A DNA stretch of 64,000 bases from Acanthosepion esculentum (lineage: Eukaryota; Mollusca; Cephalopoda; Sepiida; Sepiidae): assembly GCA_964036315.1 (NCBI GenBank), contig OZ038478.1:142470565-142534564 (forward strand). Reading direction: 5' to 3'. The translations under genes were made by a program, and so were the position numbers. Below are positions 52,701 to 63,997 of this stretch, in pieces. The first letter of the stretch is position 1, and every line of letters starts with the position of its first letter. A model generated the notes under the pieces. The model saw nothing but the letters and a program-made list of their open reading frames with translations. It did no database searches and was not told the DNA's origin.

Positions 52701-55170
52701 CACGTGGCAATTGGCTACTCCCTTAGACTGCATTGATAACCATCTTTGTTGCATTAAGAAAGGGACAAAACTAAGAGAAAAAATTAAGAGCTCAACACAT
52801 GAGTCTTTACATTTTGTTTACCGTCCTTATTGCTTTTATTCTTATTATTATAGAGTTCACTTGGCTATTGGCTACTCCCTTAGACTGCATTGATAACCAT
52901 CTTTGTTGCATTAAGAAAGGGACAAAACTAAGAGAAAAAAATTAAGAGCCCAACACATGAGTCTTTCCATTTTGTTTACCGCTCTTATTGCTTTTATTCT
53001 TATTATTATAGAGTTCACGTGGCTATTGGCTACTCCTTTAGACTACATTGATAACCATCTTTATTGCATTAAGAAAGGGACAAAACTAAGAGAAAAAAAT
53101 TAAGAGCCCAACGCATGAGTCTTTCCATTTTGTTTACCGCTCTTATTGCTTTTATTCTTATTATTATCGAGTTCACGTGGCTATTGGCTACTCCCTTAGA
53201 CTGCATTGATAACCATCTTTATTGCATTAAGAAAGGGACAAAACTAAGAGAAAAAAATTAAGACCCGAACACATGAGTCTTTCCATTTTGTTTACCGCTC
53301 TTATTGCTTTTATTCTTATTATTATAGAGTTCACTTGGCTATTGGCTACTCCCTTAGACTGCATTGATAACCATCTTTGTTGCATTAAGAAAGGGACAAA
53401 ACTAAGAGAAAAAAATTAAGAGCCCAACACATGAGTCTTTACATTTTGTTTACCGCTCTTATTGCTTTTAATCTTATTATTATAGAGTTCACTTGGCTAT
53501 TGGCTACTCCCTTAGACTGCATTGATAACCATCTTTGTTGCATTAAGAAAGGGACAAAACTAAGAGAAAAAATTAAGAGCCCAACACATGAGTCTTTACA
53601 TTTTGTTTACCGTCCTTATTGCTTTTATTCTTATTATTATAGAGTTCACTTGGCTATTGGCTACTCCCTTAGACTGCATTGATAACCATCTTTGTTGCAT
53701 TAAGAAAAGGACAAAACTAAGAGAAAAAAATTAAGAGCCCAACACATGAGTCTTTCCATTTTGTAAACCGCTCTTATTGCTTTTATTCTTATTATTATAG
53801 AGTTCACCCGGCTATTGTCTACTCCCGTAGACTGCATTGATAACCATCTTTGTTGCATTAAGAAAGGGACAAAACTAAGAGAAAAAAATTAAGAGCCCAA
53901 CACATGAGTCTTTCCATTTTGTTTACCGCTCTTATTGCTTTTATTCTTATTATTATAGAGTTCACTTGGCTATTGGCTACTCCCTTAGACTGCGTTGATA
54001 ACCATCTTTGTTGCATTAAGAAAGGGACAAAACTAAGAGAAAAAAATTAAGAGCCCAACACATGAGTCTTTCCATTTTGTTTACCGCTCTTATTGCTTTT
54101 ATTCTTATTATTATAGAGTTCACTTGGCTATTGGCTACTTTCTTAGACTGCATTGATAACCATCTTTGATGCACTAAGAAAGGGACAAAACTAAGAGAAA
54201 AAAATTAAGAGCCCAACACATGAGTCTTTCCATTTTGTTTACCGCTCTTATTGCTTTTATTCTTATTATTATAGAGTTCACTTGGCTATTGGCTACTCCC
54301 TTAGACTGCATTGATAACATTCTTTGTTGCATTAAGAAAGGGACAAAACTAAGAGAAGAAAATTAAGAGCCCAACACATGAGTCTTTCCATTTTGTTTAC
54401 CGTTCTTATTGCTTTTATTCTTATTATTATAGAGTTCACTCGGCTATTGTCTACTCCCTTAGACTGCATTGATAACCATCTTTGTTGCATTAAGAAAGGG
54501 ACAAAACTAAGAGAAAAAAATTAAGAGCCCAACACATGAGTCTTTCCATTTTGTTTACCGCTCTTATTGCTTTTATTCTTATTATTATAGAGTTCACTTG
54601 GCTATTGGCTACTCCCTTAGACTGCATTGATAACCATCTTTGTTGCATTAAGAAAGGGACAAAACTAAGAGAAAAAAATTAAGAGCCCAACACATGAGTC
54701 TTTCCATTTTGTTTACCGCTCTTATTGCTTTTATTCTTATTATTATAGAGTTCACTTGGCTATTGGCTACTCCCTTAGACTGCATTGATAACAATCTTTG
54801 TTGCATTAAGAAAGGGACAAAACTAAGAGAAAAAAATTAAGAGCCCAACGCATGAGTCTTTCCATTTTGTTTACCGCTCTTATTGCTTTTATTTTTATTA
54901 TTATAGAGTTCACTTGGCTATTGGCTACTCCCTTAGACTGCATTGATAACCATCTTTGTTGCATTAAGAAAGGGACAAAACTAAGAGAAAAAAATTAAGA
55001 GCCAAACACATGAGTCTTTCCATTTTGTTTACCGCTCTTATTGCTTTTAATCTTATTATTATAGAGTTCACTTGGCTATTGGCTACTCCCTTAGACTGCA
55101 TTGATAACCATCTTTGTTGCATTAAGAAAGGGACAAAACTAAGAGAAAAAATTAAGAGCCCAACACATGT
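49724..55170 (+). repeat. Mixed block with recurrent AGACCCGAAC cassettes
   Basis: It contains monomers like those at 36.0-36.9 kb (TTTACAGCTC, TATACAGTTC, GCACAAAG, GCATTATAACC, CTCGGCTATTGG) and two further AGACCCGAAC cassettes (51842 and 53261). The cassettes are joined in a new order. From about 53.7 kb private changes such as GTAAACCGC, CACCCGGC and GTCTACTCCCGTAG appear. No non-satellite sequence is present. Confidence 0.78.
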
Positions 55171-58100
55171 GTCTTTCCATTTTGTTTACCGTCCTTATTG
55201 CTTTTATTCTTATTATTATAGAGTTCACTTGGCTATTGGCTACTCCCTTAGACTGCATTGATAACCATCTTTGTTGCATTAAGAAAGGGACAAAACTAAG
55301 AGAAAAAAATTAAGAGCCCAACACATGAGTCTTTCCATTTTTTTTACCGCTCTTATTGCTTTTATTCTTATTATTATAGAGTTCACTTGGCTATTGGCTA
55401 CTCCCTTAGACTGCATTGATAACCATCTTTGTTGCATTAAGAAAGGGACAAAACTAAGAGAAAAAAATTAAGAGCCCAACACATGAGTCTTTCCATTTTG
55501 TTTACCGCTCTTATTGCTTTTATTCTTATAATTATAGAGTTCACTTGGCTATTGGCTACTCCCTTAGACTGCATTGATAACAATCTTTGTTGCATTAAGA
55601 AAGGGACAAAACTAAGAGAAAAAAATTAAGAGCCCAACACATGAGTCTTTCCATTTTGTTTACCGCTCTTATTGCTTTTATTCTTATTATTATAGAGTTC
55701 ACTTGGCTATTGGCTACTCCCTTAGACTGCATTGATAACAATCTTTGTTGCATTAAGAAAGGGACAAAACTAAGAGAAAAAAATTAAGAGCCCAACGCAT
55801 GAGTCTTTCCATTTTGTTTACCGCTCTTATTGCTTTTATTCTTATTATTATAGAGTTCACTTGGCTATTGGCTACTCCCTTAGACTGCATTGATAACCAT
55901 CTTTGTTGCATTAAGAAAGGGACAAAACTAAGAGAAAAAAATTAAGAGCCAAACACATGAGTCTTTCCATTTTGTTTACCGCTCTTATTGCTTTTAATCT
56001 TATTATTATAGAGTTCACTTGGCTATTGGCTACTCCCTTAGACTGCATTGATAACCATCTTTGTTGCATTAAGAAAGGGACAAAACTAAGAGAAAAAATT
56101 AAGAGCCCAACACATGAGTCTTTCCATTTTGTTTACCGTCCTTATTGCTTTTATTCTTATTATTATAGAGTTCACTTGGCTATTGGCTACTCCCTTAGAC
56201 TGCATTGATAACCATCTTTGTTGCATTAAGAAAGGGACAAAACTAAGAGAAAAAAATTAAGAGCCCAACACATTAGTCTTTCCATTTTGTTTACCGCTCT
56301 TATTGCTTTTATTCTTATTATTATAGAGTTCACTTGGCTATTGGCTACTCCCTTAGACTGCATTGATAACCATCTTTGTTGCATTAAGAAAGGGACAAAA
56401 CTAAGAGAAAAAAATTAAGAGCCCAACACATGAGTCTTTCCATTTTGTTTACCGCTCTTATTGCTTTTATTCTTATTATTATAGAGTTCACTTGGCTATT
56501 GGCTACTCCCATAGACTGCATTGATACCCATCTTTGTTGCATTAAGAAAGGGACAAAACTAAGAGAAAATAATTAAGAGCCCAACACATGAGTCTTTCCA
56601 TTTTGTTTACCGTTCTTATTGCTTTTATTCTTATTATTATAGAGTTCACTTGGCTATTGGCTACTCCCTTAGACTGCATTGATAACAATCTTTGTTGCAT
56701 TAAGAAAGGGACAAAACTAAGAGAAAAAAATTAAGAGCCCAACGCATGAGTCTTTCCATTTTGTTTACCGCTCTCATTGCTTTTATTCTTATTATTATAG
56801 AGTTCACGTGGCTATGGGCTACTCCCTTAGACTGCATTGATAACCATCTTTGTTGCACAAAGAAAGGGACAAAACTAAGAGAAAAAAATTAAGAGCCCAA
56901 CACATGAGTCTTTCCATTTTGTTTACCGATCTTATTGCTTTTATTCTTAGTATTATAGAGTTCACTTGGCTATTGGCTACTCCCTTAGACTGCTTTGATA
57001 ACCATCTTTGTTGCATGAAGAAAGGGACAAAACTAAGAGAAAAAAATTAAGAGCCCAACACATGAGTCTTTCCATTTTGTTTACCGTCCTTATTGCTTTT
57101 ATTCTTATTATTATAGAGTTCACTTGGCTATTGGCTACTCCCTTAGACTGCATTGATAACCATCTTTGTTGCATTAAGAAAGGGACAAAACTAAGAGAAA
57201 AAAATTAAGAGCCCAACACATGAGTCTTTCGATTTTTTTTACCGCTCTTATTGCTTTTATTCTTATTATTATAGAGTTCACTTGGCTATTGGCTACTCCC
57301 TTAGACTGCATTGATAACCATCTTTGTTGCATTAAGAAAGGGACAAAACTAAGAGAAAAAAATTAAGAGCCCAACACATGAGTCTTTCCATTTTGTTTAC
57401 CGCTCTTATTGCTTTTATTCTTATAATTATAGAGTTCACTTGGCTATTGGCTACTCCCTTAGACTGCATTGATAACAATCTTTGTTGCATTAAGAAAGGG
57501 ACAAAACTAAGAGAAAAAAATTAAGAGCCCAACACATGAGTCTTTCCATTTTGTTTACCGCTCTTATTGCTTTTATTCTTATTATTATAGAGTTCACTTG
57601 GCTATTGGCTACTCCCTTAGACTGCATTGATAACAATCTTTGTTGCATTAAGAAAGGGACAAAACTAAGAGAAAAAAATTAAGAGCCCAACGCATGAGTC
57701 TTTCCATTTTGTTTACCGCTCTTATTGCTTTTATTCTTATTATTATAGAGTTCACTTGGCTATTGGCTACTCCCTTAGACTGCATTGATAACCATCTTTG
57801 TTGCATTAAGAAAGGGACAAAACTAAGAGAAAAAAATTAAGAGCCAAACACATGAGTCTTTCCATTTTGTTTACCGCTCTTATTGCTTTTAATCTTATTA
57901 TTATAGAGTTCACTTGGCTATTGGCTACTCCCTTAGACTGCATTGATAACCATCTTTGTTGCATTAAGAAAGGGACAAAACTAAGAGAAAAAATTAAGAG
58001 CCCAACACATGAGTCTTTCCATTTTGTTTACCGTCCTTATTGCTTTTATTCTTATTATTATAGAGTTCACTTGGCTATTGGCTACTCCCTTAGACTGCAT

Positions 58101-58981
58101 TGATAACCATCTTTGTTGCATTAAGAAAGGGACAAAACTAAGAGAAAAAAATTAAGAGCCCAACACATTAGTCTTTCCATTTTGTTTACCGCTCTTATTG
58201 CTTTTATTCTTATTATTATAGAGTTCACTTGGCTATTGGCTACTCCCTTAGACTGCATTGATAACCATCTTTGTTGCATTAAGAAAGGGACAAAACTAAG
58301 AGAAAAAAATTAAGAGCCCAACACATGAGTCTTTCCATTTTGTTTACCGCTCTTATTGCTTTTATTCTTATTATTATAGAGTTCACTTGGCTATTGGCTA
58401 CTCCCATAGACTGCATTGATACCCATCTTTGTTGCATTAAGAAAGGGACAAAACTAAGAGAAAAAAATTAAGAGCCCAACACATGAGTCTTTCCATTTTG
58501 TTTACCGTTCTTATTGCTTTTATTCTTATTATTATAGAGTTCACTTGGCTATTGGCTACTCCCTTAGACTGCATTGATAACAATCTTTGTTGCATTAAGA
58601 AAGGGACAAAACTAAGAGAAAAAAATTAAGAGCCCAACGCATGAGTCTTTCAATTTTGTTTACCGCTCTCATTGCTTTTATTCTTATTATTATAGAGTTC
58701 ACGTGGCTATGGGCTACTCCCTTAGACTGCATTGATAACCATCTTTGTTGCACAAAGAAAGGGACAAAACTAAGAGAAAAAAATTAAGAGCCCAACACAT
58801 GAGTCTTTCCATTTTGTTTACCGATCTTATTGCTTTTATTCTTAGTATTATAGAGTTCACTTGGCTATTGGCTACTCCCTTAGACTGCTTTGATAACCAT
58901 CTTTGTTGCATGAAGAAAGGGACAAAACTAAGAGAAAAAAATTAAGAGCCCAACACATGAGTCTTTCCATTTTGTTTACCG
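55171..58981 (+). repeat. 1895-bp (12-mer) tandem duplication
   Basis: Bases 55171-57086 match 57066-58981 at offset 1895 bp (12 monomers minus 1 bp). Three substitutions were seen: C55336/G57231, T56570/A58465 and C56757/A58652. Shared markers include a T-run replacing TTTTGTTTACC (near 55341/57236), CTTATAATTATAG, GAGCCAAACAC, TTTTAATC, CACATTAGTC, CCCATAGACTGC with GATACCCATC, CCGCTCTCATTGC, GGCTATGGGC, and TTACCGATC with CTTAGTATTATAG. The ends fall at T55170 and at 57087/58982. Confidence 0.9.
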
Positions 58982-60061
58982 CTATTATTGCTTTTATTCA
59001 TATTATTATAGAGTTCACTTGGCTATTGGCTACTCCCTTAGACTGCATTGATAACCATCTTTGTTGCATGAAGAAAGGGACAAAACTAAGAGAAAAAAAT
59101 TAAGAGCCCAACACATGAGTCTTTCCATTTTGTTTACCGCTATTATTGCTTTTATTCTTATTATTATAGAGTTCACTTGGCTATTGGCTACTCCCTTAGA
59201 CGGCTTTGATAACCATCTTTGTTGCATTAAGAAAGGGACAAAACTAAGAGAAAAAGATTAAGAGCCCAACACATGAGTTATTCCATTTTGTTTACCGCTC
59301 TTATTGCTTTTATTCTTATTATTATAGAGTTCACTTGACTATTGGCTACTCCCATAGACTGCATTGATAACAATCTTTGTTGCATTAAGAAAGGGACAAA
59401 ACTAAGAGAAAAAAATTAAGAGCCCAACGCATGAGACTTTCCATTTTGTTTACCGTTCTTATTGCTTTTATTCTTATTATTATAGAGTTCACTTGGCTAT
59501 TGGCTACTCCCTTAGACTGCATTGATAACCATCTTTGTTGCATTAAGAAAGGGACAAAACTAAGAGAAAAAAATTAAGAGCCCAACACATGAGTCTTTCC
59601 ATTTTGTTTACCGCTCTTATTGCTTTTATTCTTATTATTATAGAGTTCACTTGGCTATTGGCTACTCCCTTAGACTGCATTGATAACCATCTTTGTTGCA
59701 TTAAGAAAGGGACAAAACTAAGAGAAAAAAATTAAGAGCCCAACACATGAGTCTTTCCATTTTGTTTACCGCTCTTATTGCTTTTATTCTTATAATTATA
59801 GAGTTCACTTGGCTATTGGCTACTCCCTTAGACTGCATTGATAACAATCTTTGTTGCATTAAGAAAGGGACAAAACTAAGAGAAAAAAATTAAGAGCCCA
59901 ACACATGAGTCTTTCCATTTTGTTTACCGCTCTTATTGCTTTTATTCTTATTATTATAGAGTTCACTTGGCTATTGGCTACTCCCTTAGACTGCATTGAT
60001 AACAATCTTTGTTGCATTAAGAAAGGGACAAAACTAAGAGAAAAAAATTAAGAGCCCAACG
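58982..60061 (+). repeat. Linker block between two duplications
   Basis: Monomers with CCGCTATTATTGC and TTAGACGGCTTTGATAACC are followed by one with TCACTTGACTATTGG, then by CTTATAATTATAG (59791). The last marker begins a third, shortened copy of the 12-mer at offset 2369 bp from the second (15 monomers minus 1 bp). Confidence 0.8.
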
Positions 60062-62299
60062 CATGAGTCTTTCCATTTTGTTTACCGCTCTTATTGCTTT
60101 TATTCTTATTATTATAGAGTTCACTTGGCTATTGGCTACTCCCTTAGACTGCATTGATAACCATCTTTGTTGCATTAAGAAAGGGACAAAACTAAGAGAA
60201 AAAAATTAAGAGCCAAACACATGAGTCTTTCCATTTTGTTTACCGCTCTTATTGCTTTTAATCTTATTATTATAGAGTTCACTTGGCTATTGGCTACTCC
60301 CTTAGACTGCATTGATAACCATCTTTGTTGCATTAAGAAAGGGACAAAACTAAGAGAAAAAATTAAGAGCCCAACACATGAGTCTTTCGATTTTGTTTAC
60401 CGTCCTTATTGCTTTTATTCTTATTATTATAGAGTTCACTTGGCTATTGGCTACTCCCTTAGACTGCATTGATAACCATCTTTGTTGCATTAAGAAAGGG
60501 ACAAAACTAAGAGAAAAAAATTAAGAGCCCAACACATTAGTCTTTCCATTTTGTTTACCGCTCTTATTGCTTTTATTCTTATTATTATAGAGTTCACTTG
60601 GCTATTGGCTACTCCCTTAGACTGCATTGATAACCATCTTTGTTGCATTAAGAAAGGGACAAAACTAAGAGAAAAAAATTAAGAGCCCAACACATGAGTC
60701 TTTCCATTTTGTTTACCGCTCTTATTGCTTTTATTCTTATTATTATAGAGTTCACTTGGCTATTGGCTACTCCCATAGACTGCATTGATACCCATCTTTG
60801 TTGCATTAAGAAAGGGACAAAACTAAGAGAAAAAAATTAAGAGCCCAACACATGAGTCTTTCCATTTTGTTTACCGATCTTATTGCTTTTATTCTTATTA
60901 TTATAGAGTTCACTTGGCTATTGGCTACTCCCTTAGACTGCTTTGATAACCATCTTTGTTGCATGAAGAAAGGGACAAAACTAAGAGAAAAAAATTAAGA
61001 GCCCAACACATGAGTCTTTCCATTTTGTTTACCGCTATTATTGCTTTTATTCTTATTATTATAGAGTTCACTTGGCTATTGGCTACTCCCTTAGACTGCA
61101 TTGATAACCATCTTTGTTGCATGAAGAAAGGGACAAAACTAAGAGAAAAAAATTAAGAGCCCAACACATGAGTCTTTCCATTTTGTTTACCGCTCTTATT
61201 GCTTTTATTCTTATTATTATAGAGTTCACTTGGCTATTGGCTACTCCCTTAGACTGCATTGATAACCATCTTTGTTGCATTAAGAAAGGGACAAAACTAA
61301 GAGAAAAAAATTAAGAGCCAAACACATGAGTCTTTCCATTTTGTTTACCGCTCTTATTGCTTTTAATCTTATTATTATAGAGTTCACTTGGCTATTGGCT
61401 ACTCCCTTAGACTGCATTGATAACCATCTTTGTTGCATTAAGAAAGGGACAAAACTAAGAGAAAAAATTAAGAGCCCAACACATGAGTCTTTCCATTTTG
61501 TTTACCGTCCTTATTGCTTTTATTCTTATTATTATAGAGTTCACTTGGCTATTGGCTACTCCCTTAGACTGCATTGATAACCATCTTTGTTGCATTAAGA
61601 AAGGGACAAAACTAAGAGAAAAAAATTAAGAGCCCAACACATTAGTCTTTCCATTTTGTTTACCGCTCTTATTGCTTTTATTCTTATTATTATAGAGTTC
61701 ACTTGGCTATTGGCTACTCCCTTAGACTGCATTGATAACCATCTTTGTTGCATTAAGAAAGGGACAAAACTAAGAGAAAAAAATTAAGAGCCCAACACAT
61801 GAGTCTTTCCATTTTGTTTACCGCTCTTATTGCTTTTATTCTTATTATTATAGAGTTCACTTGGCTATTGGCTACTCCCATAGACTGCATTGATACCCAT
61901 CTTTGTTGCATTAAGAAAGGGACAAAACTAAGAGAAAAAAATTAAGAGCCCAACACATGAGTCTTTCCATTTTGTTTACCGATCTTATTGCTTTTATTCT
62001 TATTATTATAGAGTTCACTTGGCTATTGGCTACTCCCTTAGACTGCTTTGATAACCATCTTTGTTGCATGAAGAAAGGGACAAAACTAAGAGAAAAAAAT
62101 TAAGAGCCCAACACATGAGTCTTTCCATTTTGTTTACCGCTATTATTGCTTTTATTCTTATTATTATAGAGTTCACTTGGCTATTGGCTACTCCCTTAGA
62201 CTGCATTGATAACCATCTTTGTTGCATGAAGAAAGGGACAAAACTAAGAGAAAAAAATTAAGAGCCCAACACATGAGTCTTTCCATTTTGTTTACCGCT
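60062..62299 (+). repeat. 1105-bp (7-mer) tandem duplication
   Basis: Bases 60062-61194 match 61167-62299 at offset 1105 bp. One substitution was seen, G60389/C61494. The ends are set by G60061/A61166 and C61195/A62300. Each copy carries GAGCCAAACAC, TTTTAATC, an A6 157-bp monomer, TTTACCGTCC, CACATTAGTC, CCCATAGACTGC with GATACCCATC, TTACCGATC and CTGCTTTGATAACC. It is a version of the 55-59 kb 12-mer from which the monomers between GATACCC and TTACCGATC have been removed. Confidence 0.9.
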
Positions 62300-63997
62300 A
62301 TTATTGCTTTTATTCTTATTATTATAGAGTTCACTTGGCTATTGGCTACTCCCTTAGACGGCTTTGATAACCATCTTTGTTGCATTAAGAAAGGGACAAA
62401 ACTAAGAGAAAAAAATTAAGAGCCCAACACATGAGTCTTTCCATTTTGTTTACCGCTCTTATTGCTTTTATTCTTATTATTATAGAGTTCACTTGGCTAT
62501 TGGCTACTCCCATAGACTGCATTGATAACAATCTTTGTTGCATTAAGAAAGGGACAAAACTAAGAGAAAAAAATTAAGAGCCCAACGCATGAGACTTTCC
62601 ATTTTGTTTACCGTTCTTATTGCTTTTATTCTTATTATTATAGAGTTCACTTGGCTACTGGCTACTCCCTTAGACTGCATTGATAACCATCTTTGTTGCA
62701 TTAAGAAAGGGACAAAACTAAGAGAAAAAAATTAAGAGCCCAACACATGAGTCTTTCCATTTTGTTTACCGCTCTTATTGCTTTTATTCTTTTTATTATA
62801 GAGTTCACTTGGCTATTGGCTACTCCCTTAGACTGCATTGATAACCATCTTTGTTGCATTAAGAAAGGGACAAAACTAAGAGAAAAAAATTAAGAGCCCA
62901 ACACATGAGTCTTTCCATTTTGTTTACCGCTCTTATTGCTTTTATTCTTATTATTATAGAGTTCACTTGGCTACTGGCTACTCCCTTAGACTGCATTGAT
63001 AACCATCTTTGTTGCATTAAGAAAGGGACAAAACTAAGAGAAAAAAATTAAGAGCCCCACACATGAGTCTTTCCATTTTGGTTACCGCTCTTATTGCTTT
63101 TATTCTTATTATTATAGAGTTCACTTGGCTATTGGCTACTCCCTTAGACTGCATTGATAACCATCTTTGTTGCATTAAGAAAGGGACAAAACTAAGAGAA
63201 AAAAATTAAGAGCCCAACACATGAGTCTTTCCATTTTGTTTACCGCTCTTATTGCTTTTATTCTTATTATTATAGAGTTCACTTGGCTATTGGCTACTCC
63301 CTTAGACTGCATTGATAACCATCTTTGTTGCATGAAGAAAGGGACAAAACTAAGAGAAAAAAATTAAGAGCCCAACGCATGAGTCTTTCCATTTTGTTTA
63401 CCGCTCTTATTGCTTTTATTCTTATTATTATAGAGTTCACGTGGCTATTGGCTACTCCCTTAGACTGCATTGATAACCATCTTTATTGCATTAAGAAAGG
63501 GACAAAACTAAGAGAAAAAAATTAAGAGCCCAACACATGAGTCTTTCCATTTTGTTTACCGCTCTTATTGCTTTTATTCTTATTATTATAGAGTTCACGT
63601 GGCTATTGGCTACTCCCTTATACTGCATTGATAACCATCTTTGTTGCATTAAGAAAGGCACAAAACTAAGAGAAAAAATTAAGAGCCCAACACATGAGTC
63701 TTTACATTTTGTTTACCGTCCTTATTGCTTTTATTCTTATTATTATAGAGTTCACTTGGCTATTGGCTACTCCCTTAGACTGCATTGATAACCATCTTTG
63801 TTGCATTAAGAAAGGGACAAAACTAAGAGAAAAAATTAAGAGCCCAACACATGAGTCTTTACATTTTGTTTACCGTCCTTATTGCTTTTATTCTTATTAT
63901 TATAGAGTTCACTTGGCTATTGGCTACTCCCTTAGACTGCATTGATAACCATCTTTGTTGCATTAAGAAAGGGACAAAACTAAGAGAAAAAAATTAA
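62300..63997 (+). repeat. Mixed block at right end
   Basis: Consensus-like monomers include TTAGACGGCTTTG (about 62354), CATGAGACTT with TTTACCGTTC, GGCTACTGGC (three monomers at 62.6-63.0 kb), CAACGCATG with TTTATTGC, and finally 157-bp monomers with TCTTTACATTTTG and TTTACCGTCC like those at 26.7-27.2 kb. Confidence 0.8.
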
